DNA of 64,000 nt from Hoplostethus atlanticus. Lineage: Eukaryota > Chordata > Actinopteri > Trachichthyiformes > Trachichthyidae. Within the stretch, counting starts at the first letter, position 1; each line of letters opens with the position of its first letter. A program made the translations under genes and the position numbers. The stretch spans positions 1,886,501 through 1,950,500 of the forward strand of contig JAXDDX010000090.1 in assembly GCA_034670405.1 (NCBI GenBank). The letters run 5' to 3'. Below the pieces are notes generated by a model, which worked only from the letters and a program-made list of their open reading frames with translations, had not been told where the DNA came from and made no database searches. Positions 33,131 to 45,757 of the stretch are shown piece by piece.

Positions 33131-36098
33131 CTTTTCCAGCTTCTTCTTCTCCTTCTTCGTCTTCTTATCATCATTATACCTGCCCTTTAGTGACCTCTTT
33201 ATGCATATTATCCTTCAGACAGATGTGTTGTACATTTAAACCGGAATTGTCTGTTTTAATGAAAATCAACAGTTTAAAATAAAGTGTACAAGGTGCGATA
33301 CACTCCGTAGAATTGCGCCGACTCTTGCCTGAGGATCCTGGTAGCCGTCCAGCCTTAAAAACCCGGATGGCCGACAAAACAGTTATGAGACGTTAAGAGA
33401 GTCGAACGGGTCCCGCCTACTCGCAGCTGGCTGACTGGCCTGATAGGCAATAAAACTATACTGTCGTCGGGCTCCCAGGAGGCCCTCGTTAAAACCCACA
33501 TAAAACCAAAAAGGACAGAGGGAGAGGGATTAAAGGGAGGGAGGGTTGAAAGTGAGGGTGAGAATATCACAGAACTCATTAAACTGGCAACAGGACTAAA
33601 GGGCAGAGGGAGGACGGTGACTGACACATTATTTACGACTCTTTATCTTAGTTTTAATAGGAAAACAATTTCCTAATTGCAACAAATTGGTCTTGCCAGA
33701 GGTTCACATGGTTACACATTAAATCATTACCAGCTTCGATATGGGCCTCTAAAATGACCGTCTCTCTGGCTGCGTTCACACTGAACCTAATTGTGATATT
33801 TTTTTCTCCTCACTTTCCAACAGCGAATAGTTGTAGTCCCACTTTTTTCAGTTTCCATCTGGATCACGTGGACATTGGATCCATGCGATCTACATGCAAC
33901 TTGTATTTGAACACTCAAATTCTTATGTAATTCACCAGACAGTTGTCTTCAATTTGGCACGGCAGCAGCAATCCAGCACTAACATGGAGGACAATGCGAC
34001 ACGACAATGCCAACTTAATTGGTATTTGGGGAGAGGTCTCAATCGGATCAAAACGTTGAGGCACATCCCGTAACCGAAATGCATTCCAAAACAAAAGCTG
34101 ATGTCTGTTTGTCTGTATAGTTACTCTGCCATGCATGTCTTTTCAACATCATATTTGTATCGCATATGAATTACACACTAGAATAGATATGAACAAACAA
34201 ATCCTCCGACGCCAAGACTGCTCAACGAACTGCTAGGATTTGCATAAGAGAATGAGAAGGTGGCTGCCCTAAAATAAAATGAGCCGTAATGTCTTGGTAT
34301 GGTCCGTGCTTTCATGTTGCGGAATGAGCAGCCTACAAATTAGATTGAGTTCTCTCATCCGTGGTTGCTCATTGCTTTGAAAGAGAAGTTCAAACAGCAT
34401 ATCTCTGCTAACAAAACTTGAATAGTGTTTCAAAGGCAATAGAAAACAGTACAAGCTAGACAGCAGAGCGTAATCTTGCTGGCTATCAGCGAGTGTGTAT
34501 GTGAGGTCAAAACAAATCTAACTCCAGTCCCTGTAACTTTAGCTAAGCATGATGGACTTATCTGGACATTGCCGTTTTCTGATGTTCATACCAGGTAAGA
34601 ACATAAAGAAATATCTGAATATGAGTGTCAGTCCAGACTGCAGTTTACCCTGGGTTCATGCTCGAGGAATGCTGGCTAGTAGATATCGACATCCATCTCC
34701 TTATTATACCCATAAAACCTTGCGTTTTGCGGTCATTTCCATTAGTTCAGATTACCTTCTGGTTCAGATTACCTTCTGGCTCTGCTGCTGTGGAAGGTTG
34801 TCTTCAAATTAGAATCCATAACAGGTTACTAATCACCGTCTAAAATTGTAACCAATTATGCAGTCTAATTAATTACACCAACTCGGTTAGGTCTGATTGC
34901 TTTCAATTATGTTTTGATTACTGTTGCCTTCAAAACCTATAGAATGTAAAATTAGCAGTGCAATTTAATTCACAGGCTGCAACACTTTGTCGACGAATGA
35001 TCACATGAACATCCAATGCAACAAGTTTAAATGCACAAAGAAGGGTCATTTTTACAATTTTTATCATAATCCTTTATATTAAGTCCTTGCAGTCAAGAAT
35101 AAAAAACTGCTGAATAATTATCAGGTGTTGTTACAGGAATAGGAAGCAGTAGCACAAAAGCAGTACACCCTGAGGAAGGCTCTGGGAAATGTCAGCTATG
35201 TTTAGGCTCTACACACGTTGCAAATCAACATGAGCATCGTTTTTGTCCCTGCTGTGCAAAATGATCCTGACACCTCAAAATCTGTTTTACATTTGAAACA
35301 AGTTCAAAAGCATCAGACTTCTGATCTACTTACACACAGCAAATTGTGTATAACCAAAACTATCCAAGTTGTTAAATGAACTCTGACCGGTGTGTTGATT
35401 TTTACACTTAATTTTAATCGGATTACACAGATGCCATTACATATAATGCATTACTCCCCAACCATGCCCAGTAGTATTCAAGGGAGTCAGCAGATTGGCG
35501 AGGCCCAGGGCTCTGCCAGGCTCAGTGGGTCACATCCCTTCAGAGCCCAGGCCGGCCTCATGTCCAGCCTGAAGCCAGACCTCCTGCCACCGGGGACGTC
35601 ACGCTCTCAGAGAAACATGGCCAACGCCCTGCCAGTCCTCCTCGCCTTACTCAACTCACAGCTGATTGTATAGGCGCGTTATGTCCCGGACATATGGCAA
35701 TGATTCACCATCGTCGAAAAGAAATCGCTCGCGTGAAACAAGAACAAGACAACAGGGAATGAGGTCTGGTCTCTTATCGGAGGAGGTTAATAAATGCTGT
35801 GAAATACATTTTCTTTCTCTCCTTGTTTTCGTGTAGAGCGTAGGTTCCTCTTGCCCTGTTGCTTCGTTCACTGTTGGAGGAAGAAACGTGGGAAGCCATT
35901 TGTGATGCTGGGTAGAGATGGTGTGGGAGGCCACTTAGCATGACAATAATTATAATCCGTCGCATGAACACAGGTTTGACGTAAAAAGGTGGTCTGGGCT
36001 TGAGAGATGTTATGTCATATAGGCCGGCTATTGTGTACTTCCTCCTTGATGCTCGTCACAGTGAAAGGATTCAGTGTGACACTCTAACGCTACATACA
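33131..36098. other. Mostly unique sequence
   Basis: No gene supported. 33290-33620 and 35455-35680 are richer in GC with domainless open frames. TTCAGATTACCTTCTGG is duplicated in tandem at 34745-34779. Confidence 0.4.
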
Positions 36099-37182
36099 GA
36101 CATCTTTCTGTAGTCCAGCCATTATGATTAGTGGTTGGTTGACATCTTTCTATAGTCCATTATGATTAGTGGTTGGTTGACATCTTTCTATAGTCCATTA
36201 TGATTAGTGGTTGGTTGACATCTTTCTATAGTTCCATTATGATTAGTGTTTGGTTGACATCTTTCTATAGTCCATTATGATTAGTGGATGGTTGACATCT
36301 TTCTATAGTTCCATTATGATTAGTGGTCGGTTGACATCTTTCTATAGTTCCATTATGATTAGTGGTTGGTTGACATTTTTCTATAGTCCATTATGATTAG
36401 TGGTTGACATCTTTCTATAGTCCATTATGATTAGTGGTTGGTTGACATCTTCCTATAGTCCATTATGATTAGTGGTTGGTTGCCATCTTCCTATAGTCCA
36501 TTATGATTAGTGGTTGACACCTTTCTATAGTCCCATTATGATAAGTGGTTGGTTGACATCTTCCTATAGTCCATTATGATTAGTGGTTGGTTGACATCTT
36601 TCTATAGTCCATTATGATTAGTGGTTGGTTGACATCTTCCTATAGTCCATTATGATTAGTGTTTGGTTGACATCTTTCTATAGTCCATTATGATTAGTGG
36701 TTGGTTGACATCTTTCTATAGTCCATTATGATTAGTGGTTGGTTGACATCTTTCTATAGTCCATTATGATTAGTGGTTGACATCTTTCTATAGTCCATTA
36801 TGATTAGTGGTTTGGTTGACATCTTTCTATAGTCCATTATGATTAGTGGTTGGTTGACATCTTTCTATAGTCCATTATGATTAGTGGTTGACATCTTTCT
36901 ATAGTCCATTATGATTAGTGGTTGGTTGACATCTTTCTATAGTCCATTATGATTAGTGGTTGACAGCTTTCTATAGTCCATTATGATTAGTGGTTTGGTT
37001 GACATCTTTCTATAGTCCATTATGATTAGTGGTTGGTTGACATCTTTCTATAGTCCATTATGATTAGTGGTTGACATCTTTCTATAGTCCATTATGATTA
37101 GTGGTTGTTTGACATCTTTCTATAGTCCATTATGATTAGTGGTTGGTTGACATCTTTCTACAGTCCATTATGATTAGTGGTT
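36099..37182. repeat. 29-copy minisatellite, 38-bp unit
   Basis: Twenty-nine units run head to tail, each containing CATCTTTCTATAGTCCATTA followed by TGATTAGTGGTTGGTTGA. The full unit is 38 bp. Variants are 34 bp (loss of one GGTT), 39 bp (extra T in GGTTTGG or TAGTTCC) and 35 bp. Near-identical units point to recent expansion. In the distal part the unit lengths 34-39-38-34-38 form a 183-bp block repeated twice (36773-36955 and 36956-37138). Not coding in any frame. It is flanked by unique sequence. Confidence 0.97.
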
Positions 37183-38469
37183 ATGTGTGAACATGGTAAG
37201 TATTAATGAGAGAGTGACACACAGAGGGACGTCTGCTTTTCCGATTGACTGAATATGATTTTATACAACAAAAAACAAAGTTAGTCTAAATTGCCTTGTG
37301 CGTCTACTCTGTCTCCATATCCTGATATGGGTCCAAATGTTTTCCAACTGAATAAAGAATGCAAAAACAAGAACAGTACACTACCCACTCAATATCCCAT
37401 AAATCTCAAGTGTGTGTCAAAAGCCCATGAATCCCATCAACCCTCCCTTTTCAGTTGCCTATCAATGGCTAAAATATGAACAGGGCAGGATTTCAGATGA
37501 GATCAACACATTGTCAAAGCTATACACCCTGCCTTTGTCAAACCTTGTCAACCACTTTCACACTTTTCAAAGGCTTAAATTTGCTTGCAGTATAATTTTG
37601 CTGCTACCTGTAAAGAAGCAATATCCAGGATTTAAATAGGCCTAAATATCCACAGGACTCATTCATACCTTCTCAACAATGCGGGTAGGATACAGGAGGA
37701 TCCCTGGTGATAAGAGCTAATATAGCTGAGAGAACAGCATTCATTCAAGTTTCTGACTTTGAAATGAAAAATGACGCTTTAAGCCTATTGTGAAATGCAA
37801 ATGAGAATAAACTTCGCCACACCAATATGAATTGTATTTATTTATTCTGATACAAAGCATAAGCATGTCTAGAAACTGGCACAGAATAAGCCCAGCAAAG
37901 ACTGAATTAGAATGGGGAAGGTGGTTAACAAAACCCATTGCATTCTACACTAATGACAAATCTGGCCAGGCATTTATACAACTAATCTTAGCTTGAGCCA
38001 AAATGGCTCCTTCTCAGTGGCTCGAGGTTCATGCTCAGATTCAAATTTCAGCCATCGCCAAATCCATGGGGAGCAAAGTGAATGGTACCCCAAGGTTATA
38101 ACAAGAGGGTCAAAGGAGGAGGTCACTATAGCTGGCCAAAGTCCAAGCATGCAACACAGAGAGTGCTTCTATTGGGTTTCAGTGTTTGGAGTTTCAAGGC
38201 TCTCTTCAAGCAAACATTTAATTTTTATTATTTTATTATATAATATTATATTTTATTGTATTTGTTTTATTATATTTTATTTAATATTATATATATATAT
38301 ATATATTATATTTTATTATATTATTTAATTAGTAGTTCATAAGAATATATATTAAAACTCCACATTTGAAATGTCTCTTTATTGCATAATCATTATTACA
38401 ATAGGAATATAATGTGTAATAAGTCACGTTGGTGAAAACTTTCTTGGGTACAGCTCTCTGTCTGTCTGT
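37183..38469. other. Unique sequence ending in an AT-rich tract
   Basis: No gene. 38215-38340 is almost pure A/T with a TA microsatellite at 38288-38308. Confidence 0.5.
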
Positions 38470-39413
38470 TGGGTACAACAGAGAACAATCTCTCCATCAC
38501 TCCTCTTCATCTCTCTGACCACTACTTCATGTCCTACACTCTCTCTCTCTCCTCTCCCCCCTCACATCCTCCCCCTACCCACATGGTTTCTTCTCGTCGC
38601 AATCTCCGCTCGCTCTCCCCCACTGATCTTTCCTCTTCTGTTCTCTCTGCTCTCCCTGCCCCTGAATCTTTTTCTCTTCTATCCCCTGATACTGCCACTG
38701 ATCTTCTTCTCTCTACTCTGTCCTCTTCTCTGGACCATCTCTGTCCCCTCACCTCCAGGCCTGCACGCCAAACTCCACCTGCCCCTTGGTTGTCGGACTC
38801 AGTGCGTACTGAGAGACGGAGCCTGAGAGGGGCTGAGCGCAAATGGAGAAATGGCAACCTCCCGGAGGACCTTCTTACCTTCCAATCTCTCCTTTCCACT
38901 TTTTCCTCCTCTCTATCTGCTGCTAAAGCTGCTTTCTTCTGCACTAAAATTCAAACTTCTGCTTCCAACCCTAAAAAACTCTTTGAAACTTTCTCTTCCC
39001 TCCTCCAACCCCCACCCCCTCCTCCCACCTCCTCCCTCCACCCTGACGACTTCGCCAACTTCTTTGACAAGAAGGTCAACGATATCCGATCCTCCTTCCC
39101 TCACCGCCCGGCTAGTGCACTGCGCACCAACCACACCTGTCTGCCTTCCACCCATCCCTCTCTACCACCCTCTCCACCTTTTCCCTCCCCACCTCCCTCC
39201 CTATCCCATTTTTCTCCCCTCTCCCCAGACGAGGTCCTTCACCTGGTTACATCTAGCCGCCCCACCACATGCTCCCTTGACCCGGTCCCATCCACTCTGC
39301 TTCAGTCTACTGCACCTGAACTCCTTCCCTTCCTGACCCACCTCATCAACACTTCTCTGGTGTCTGGATGCTTTCCCTCTGCTTTCAAGACTGCCAGAGT
39401 CACCCCCTTCTGA
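38469..39413 (+). pseudogene. LINE protein, endonuclease end, linker and RT start
   Basis: This 314-codon frame holds the last strand of the endonuclease with the catalytic S-D-H (SDHY at 38514-38525). A Ser/Pro-rich linker follows, then the APWLSD...ERKWRN region, and FFDKKVNDIRSSF. The start of the reverse transcriptase comes next: LSPDEVLHLVTSSRPTTCSLD to SGCFPSAFKTARVTPF. It closes because one C is missing in the run at about 39405-39409 (expected TPLLKK, observed TPF then stop). The Met at 38469 is incidental, since the element is truncated upstream. Confidence 0.88.
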
Positions 39414-41110
39414 AGAAACCAACACTTGGAACTACAGACCGGTTTCCCTTCTACCCTTCCTATCAAAAACTCTTGAACGTGCTGTCTTCAATCAACTGTC
39501 CTTGTACCTCCACCAGAACAACCTCTTGGATCCCCACCAGTCTGGGTTCAAAGTGGGTCACTCGACCGAGACTGCCCTCCTGGCAGTGACGGAGTCGCTC
39601 CATGCCGCTAGAGCGAACTCTCTCTCCTCTGTCCTGATACTCCTGGACCTGTCTGCAGCGTTTGACACGGTGAACCACCAGATCCTCCTCTCCACCCTTG
39701 AGGGGATGGGTGTCTCAGGCTCTGCACTCTCCATGTTTGCATCCTACCTAAAGGATCGCTCCTACCAGGTGACGCTGAGAGGGTCTGTGTCAGACCCACG
39801 TAGGCTCACTACTGGGGTTCCGCAAGGCTCGGTTCTAGGTCCTCTCCTCTTTTCCCTCTACACAACATCTCTTGGTTCTGTTATCCATTCACACGACTTT
39901 TCCTACCACTGCTATGCAGATGACACCCAGCTGATCCTGTCATTTCCCCCCTCTGACACACAAGTGGAGGCACGCATTGCTGCATGTCTGGCAGACATCT
40001 CGGAGTGGATGTCGATGCACCACCTGAAGCTCAACCTGGACAAGACTGAGCTGGTGTTCCTCCCGGGGAAGGGCTGTCCGCACCGAGACCTGGCCATCAC
40101 CATTGATAATGCTGTGGTGACGTCAACTCGGACTGCGAGGAATCTGGGTGTGACCCTGGACGACCAACTGTCGTTCTCGGCAAACATCGCATCAGTGACA
40201 CGCTCCTGCAGATTCCTCCTCTACAACATCAGGAGGATTCGCCCCTTCCTCACTGACAAGGCAGCGCAGGTGCTCATCCAAGCTCTTGTCATCTCCCGCC
40301 TGGACTACTGCAACTCCCTCCTTGCTGGTGCCCCGACGTCTGCCATCAGACCTCTGGAGCTTGTTCAGAAAGCTGCAGCTCGTCTGGTGTTCAACCGCCC
40401 CAAGTTCTCCCATACAACTACCCTTCTCCGTTCTCTACACTGGCTCCCTGTAGCAGCTCGCATCCAGTTCAAGACCCTGGTGCTAGCCTATAGGGCAGTG
40501 AAAGGAACAGCTCCTTCTTACCTCCAGGCTATGGTCAAGCCTTACACCCCTGCCCGACCACTTCGCTCTGCTGCCTCGAGGCGACTGGTTGCCCCGTCAC
40601 TCAGAGGTCCCTGCGGCCGATCTACACGGTCACGGCTCTTCTCTGTCCTGGCCCCACAGTGGTGGAATGAACTCCCCACTGATGTCAGGACAGCAGAGTC
40701 GCTGCCCATCTTTCGCCGCAGGCTGAAAACCCACCTCTTCAGGAACCACTACCCTGACCCTTCCTCTTAGCCTTGCCTATTTGTCGTCAATTATGTGTCT
40801 GAGCTCTTGTTTATTGGCTCTTGTTTATTTGATACACTTATTTGTCTTAGCTCTTGTTTATTTGGTTCACTTATTTGTCTTAGCTCTTGTTTATTTGATT
40901 CTCTTATTTGTCTCATTTGTTTAAGATAAAGTAGGTTGCTAACTTATTGCACTCTTAACTTAACACTAGTTATGCTCTTAGTTGCTTGTTTAGGAAGGAA
41001 ATGCACTTACGATTTCTGGTGACTAGTAGTTTTCTTGCCTACCTATGTTGAATGCACTCATTGTAAGTCGCTTTGGATAAAAGCGTCTGCTAAATGACTG
41101 TAATGTAATG
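38470..41110 (+). mobile_element. L2-type LINE, 5'-truncated, near-complete 3' half
   Basis: About 2.64 kb. It begins near the last part of the apurinic-type endonuclease domain (LHLSDHYFMSYTLSL), continues through the linker and the whole reverse transcriptase to a stop at 40768-40770, then a 3' UTR with three tandem units of GCTCTTGTTTATTTG (40802-40917). The diagnostic teleost L2 3' end (AAGTCGCTTTGGATAAAAGC, 41065-41084) follows, with a short TGTAA repeat tail at 41099-41110. The 5' end is cut within the endonuclease, the usual outcome of incomplete reverse transcription. Confidence 0.92.
39430..40770 (+). pseudogene. LINE reverse transcriptase, main part
   Basis: Open from at least 39430 (NYRPVSLLPFLSKTLERAV) to the natural stop at 40768-40770; the first in-frame Met is 39502. 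It carries the RT motifs in order: LDLSAAFDTVNH, GVPQGSVLGP (from 39814), HCYADDTQL with catalytic YADD at 39913-39924, LKLNLDKTE, NLGVTLD, SRLDYCNSLL, LQ.LVQKAAARLVF-like sequence, SLHWLPV, and the terminal WWNELPTDVR and FRRRLKTHLF. A second frame break just upstream (about 39428, where roughly 7 bases of PTLDPTNYRP are missing) separates it from the preceding frame. With two frame breaks and no 5' end it cannot mobilise itself. Confidence 0.93.
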
Positions 41111-42324
41111 TCTGTACTTTTTCGCTGTAATTAAATGTAAGAATAGAGTATATATATTCATGATACACGCCATACATACATTCATTTATGACGCCTCTCA
41201 ATTCACTTCAGTTGTAAATGTTACCGCCATGTCCAATGTTTCTTTCTCCACCAGTGTGAGGCATGATGGGCGATTGAGTCTCCAAAAACAATCCCAGTCG
41301 TGACTAAAGTCCTCAACTATGGCTAACACCAAAACAACCCAGCGAGCACGTTAATCAGCGGGCGGTGCATGCTAGCCCACTGTGAATAAACAGATCTCAT
41401 TTGCTTCATATCTGAAACGCTGAACACCGTTAGATGAAAGCCGTTCAATTTTTAACTTCCCCAGACAGAACTCATGATCAAAGGTTTCTTGACACTATCA
41501 AAGCCTGACAGGAATTACTGGGCGTGTGCATCAAATCTAATGACTACTCTCAAATTATCAAGCTGGAAAATGTTTCATTTATATGTGGGTTCTTAGTGTG
41601 AGAGATGTTCATTCTGAATCCTTAACGTACCATTCGCTAGCCTTACCAGTGAGACATCACGGCTGGTAATAAGGTGCAGGAAATCATGGGGGACAATTCA
41701 GGTCACAGTGGTCTAGGATGGAAATAATAAGTGCACTAGAAAACACTCATTTTGGAGCCCAAAAAAAACTTGTTGTTGTTGCGTCCCACCATATCGAACA
41801 TATTATTTTTAACATAGGCCTCCTTTCCCCCTTGCATTAACATGCATCTCGTATCCAGATGGTGTCTAGATGCAATGTAGACGGATTACATTTACATCCG
41901 GGATAAAAATTAGTCTCTGTTATGCACACTAAAGTCTGAGTTCCCTTTCTCTTGTTGCACACATTACTTCCTTTACGCACTTTAAAATTTTACAGTACAC
42001 ATCTTGTCTCGCTTGCTCCCCATCCTGACATCCATTTTGGACAAGCATGTTAATACATAGTATGGATCTGTGCATGTAGCTCCTATATGTGGACTGGAGA
42101 CACGTTGCATTTACACTTTGATGCTAATGTGGTCAAATGAATCTCTGACCAGCTACAGAGCTGGTTTGGGTGATCAGATCTTCAACATGTCTTGGATTTG
42201 AATGCGTTTTTGCTTCATCTAACTACAACCCGATCACCCAGAACACGTGTTACTGTAGGTGTGAAGGGTGTATACTGTGGGTTTTTTTTCATTCACTAAG
42301 CTAATTGCACCTGTGCATTTCATC
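41111..42324. other. Unique sequence, no gene seen
   Basis: Nothing supported. Confidence 0.5.
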
Positions 42325-42328
42325 TTAA

Positions 42329-42718
42329 AGCTGCACTAGGCAACTTTTGCACATTTGAACTATTTGAATTTCAATACCCAGATGTAAGGTGATGTCAGTA
42401 AACTGCCACAGCCCCAGCCAATCTGTAATTGCTTTATACCAAAGGATATCAAAGGGACAAGAAAGGCAAAAGATCTGACGTTGGCTCATTGCTGATTAGG
42501 AGACAGTTTTGGATTTCACTATTACATTTTGATTTGTCACTTGGGCTGTGGGCGGAGACGTGACCATTTCCAGACACCAGAATTGAATTTGGCCAAATAG
42601 GGTGAATCTATGGCATCTCAGTCAGGGGGGATGGGACTTCTCTATTTTGCCCCCACTTCACGACTTAGGCTGAGAAGACAGGGTGTGCTTTTACATAAAT
42701 GTCTTGCCTAGTGCAGCT
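42329..42718. mobile_element. TTAA MITE, 'CTGCACTAGGC' family, intact copy
   Basis: A 390-bp element with perfect 15-bp terminal inverted repeats AGCTGCACTAGGCAA, flanked by TTAA at 42325-42328 and 42719-42722. No coding sequence. The TTAA target fits piggyBac or Kolobok relatives. A second copy in opposite internal orientation lies at 30786-31306. Confidence 0.9.
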
Positions 42719-42722
42719 TTAA

Positions 42723-43945
42723 TCTATGAGAGGAAGCGGTTCAGAGTGTGGAGGGCACAAAACGACAGTGGATCATCCAGAATCGTGCATGGTTACCAAG
42801 AGGCCACAGGGACAACACACATAATCACTGGTGCCACGCTGTGGATTAATTTGAGCTAAATACATGCCGACCAAGATGTCCCCAGAGGGGAGCCTTTAAT
42901 ATTCATAGTGTCCATCCCTCAGATGGAAAGTAGCGTTGAATTCGAGGATTCACCCCGTGCACTATCTCTGCTGAAGTGCCGTGTCTATTTACACAGCTTC
43001 ACACAGCCCTCAAACCAACTTTTGAAACACACACATTGCAATGCAGACTGCCACGGCACAAGCTGTGAGAAGACAGGAACGAGCGCTCTTTAGAATGTGA
43101 AATGACCAATTAGTTAGTCTCACATCGACAGCAACATGCCAACCAAACACAAGTGTTTTTGTTCATGAAAAATCTTGCCTGCTCCATATGAATGCTGAGC
43201 TGAGTTGCCGACACTTTCATTGAAAATAGAAAATGTACTTTGAGAACAGAGTTATTAGCGAGCCTCTTATTCATGCCAGCAGAACGAAACGTTAATTAAC
43301 AACAAATCTGTACAGAGGAGACAGAGGCTACTCAGTATTCAACAATGCAACCTCCAACACCTCCAATGTGATGCAGCAGTTACAAGATAAAGATCCGCCT
43401 AGCAAAGCAGCCTTTGAGCTTCAAATGCACGCTATGAAAATACCAACGTATGAAAAATCGCGTCGTTTTGGTGGAAATGCAAATAGAAATATTGCAGGTC
43501 TTTGTGTGAGGTCGGTTGAGGTAGTGTATGTACCAGTGAATTCTGGTTCGTGACAGTCACGTCACCATCCCGCTCTCTCTTCTCCATCCTTCTTTGTCTC
43601 TCTACGTTGTATATTATCTATGTGTCATATCGTTAGTTAGCCATGTATACTTCTGGGTTGCCTTGAGACTGTACTCTGGGAACTGATTTTCTTTAACTAT
43701 AGTAGGGAACGCTTGCTTCTTCTGAAATGCCTATTTCACAACCATACTTTTCTGAAGCTGTAAAACAAAGGGAATATATATATATATGGTATGTGCTTGA
43801 CTTTCCAAACATGAGTAACTGCTGGCTGTCAGATGTGGACATCCGTCTCTTTATGTAAAACTGTATGGAACAATGTTTTCGTGACGAAGAACATACTTGT
43901 AAAGCCCTATGTTTTGGGGGGCGTTTCCTGTAGTTGGTACGATAA
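42723..43945. other. Unique sequence, no gene seen
   Basis: No supported feature. 43190-43340 is unique and contains GTTAATTAAC; possibly conserved noncoding. A short AT repeat lies near 43776-43787. Confidence 0.4.
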
Positions 43946-44083
43946 TCTAATCTAACTAGCCCAATCTAGTCTAGTCTAGTCCAATGTAGTCTAATCTAAT
44001 CAAATTTTATCTAACTAGTGTAATCTAATCTAGTCTAGTCTAGCCTAGTCTAGTCTAATCTAATCTAATCTAATCTAATCTAC
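43946..44083. repeat. (TCTAA/TCTAG)n tandem pentamer
   Basis: Imperfect pentamer array, purest at 44053-44083 (TCTAA units), mixed TCTAG earlier. It directly adjoins the SINE to its right and may be that element's tail, extended. Confidence 0.9.
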
Positions 44084-44094
44084 CATTTGCTGGG

Positions 44095-44240
44095 ACATTT
44101 GAGTATTAGGTGCCTTGCTCAAGAGCATATTAACAATAGTCGGTGGCAGCTGGTTTGTGGATTTGAGCCAGCCACCTGCTAGCCACAAGCCCACATTTCT
44201 CGCCTGCAGCCTAACACCCCACCCAATAAGTCACCACAAA
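44095..44240 (-). mobile_element. tRNA-derived SINE fragment
   Basis: Reverse complement shows a tRNA-like head with GGCTGCAGGCGAGAAATG, a B-box-like GGCTCAAATCC, then CTCTTGAGCAAGGCACCTAA, the teleost SINE body word. The TCTAA pentamer array follows, as expected for a 3' tail on this strand. Confidence 0.65.
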
Positions 44241-44289
44241 TATCTTCCTACCTCTATAACCATAACAATTGACCTGATTCATAATGCAG

Positions 44290-44609
44290 TAATACTTAAC
44301 TTGAAGTGATGTTCCTGAGGCATTATAAGTCATCATAAACCCATTTGTAAGGCATCATACGCACATTGTCACATCATTGCGAGTGCATGACAGTCATTGT
44401 AATCAGAGCATGATATAAAAAACACAGCGTGTACAAAATATAGCTGGTTGAATACTTTATGGGGCAACTGCATAGTTAACGACATGACTTTAAACTGAAT
44501 GTGATTTTTCTCATGTTTGATTATGTTGTAAGGAAAGTTTGTCTCTGCTCCTGATGGGCTTCTAATCTGCTTGTAAAGCATCACAATGCACTTCAAGCAA
44601 AGTGTTACC
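44290..44609. mobile_element. MITE with ACTTGAAG...AAGTGTTACC ends, copy A
   Basis: The left end has TTAACTTGAAGTGATG with GGCATTATAAGTCATCATAA. The right end has AATGCACTTCAAGC then AAAGTGTTACC. Subterminal GCATTATGA-like repeats are typical of this teleost MITE family. The same arrangement recurs at 49093-49337. Confidence 0.6.
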
Positions 44610-44639
44610 AATAAATGCTATAGTGTAGGGCCCGCAGAG

Positions 44640-45757
44640 AGGGCCATATACGAGTCATTTTAATAGTGCTGTAATGATGCTAAATTTAATGTAATGTTTA
44701 ATGTAATCTAAATCTTCTTTAATGATGCAGCGTTGCTTTAAAGTACATTCAAACTAGCAGGGGATTTTTGCACAATTACATAGGATTTTATGTGTGATGC
44801 AAAAGGCGAAGTGAATTGCCAAAAGAATCCATAGCATTACTGATATCATGGTCATGGTTTCAAGTTCAAGTTTTTATAAGGTAGTTTATTATTGGGCACA
44901 GGAGTACATGAGAATTCAAACACTACACTTCTTCCGGAGCCATTCTTTGGTAGATTTGCTTGAATTCTTAGGATCATCGTCTTGTTGAACAGACATTTTC
45001 ATCCCAGTTTATCTCTCAGACTGATAGCCTGATGTTCTGTTCGTGAATTCTCTGGTTTCCCTCAGAATTCATGGTTCCCTTAATGATGTCGAGTCGTCTA
45101 GGTCCAGAGGAAGAAAACCAACCCAGACAATGACACTTGTGAAACTGGTGGGCAGTTTTGTCTTGTTGCCAAACAGTTCAATTTTGATAGATCCTTTATT
45201 TTGGTTATGGATTTCATGGTAAAAACTCAAGATTTCTATGATGACACAAGGGCTTCACAAACCGTTTTGCACTTTGAAAAGCCAGCTATAGGAAAACAAT
45301 CTGAATGAAATGATTCTGTCATTTTCTTCCCTGGAATGGAAGACACACCACCAGGGGAAACATTTTTGGGGGGGAAACAAATTTTGTCAGAACACCAAGT
45401 GATCTCTGGGAAGTGCAGTGCAAAAAAACACTACAGCGATGACCGCTTGGCACCAAAGATTCTGCCAACAAAAACAAAACCAAAGTGCAGGATCTCGAGA
45501 ATTACAAATTTAAGAATGCAGAGAGAGTAAATTACTTCTGTTCTTCTGTGTCATGATGCGTTCAGGGCTCTCTGTCCAGGGCGCCAGAACATGTTTCGCT
45601 TCCTCTTAAGACAATTCACAGCGGTGTAATTCATTACTGGTGTAAGCGAAGAGAATCACAACCACATTAAACTTAAGTGACCTCAGTTTCTCCTCTACAC
45701 TCCCAGGGTTTCCATAGCAGATAAGCCTTTATTATACAATGTACAACAATTTATTGG
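44640..45757. other. Unique sequence, no gene seen
   Basis: No supported feature. Confidence 0.45.

Noticed and set aside
36099-37182. CRISPR-like array
   Set aside because: Units are contiguous with no unique spacers; it is a minisatellite in a vertebrate genome.
38534-39155. Minus-strand frames over the LINE
   Set aside because: Antisense shadows of the pyrimidine-rich LINE coding region.
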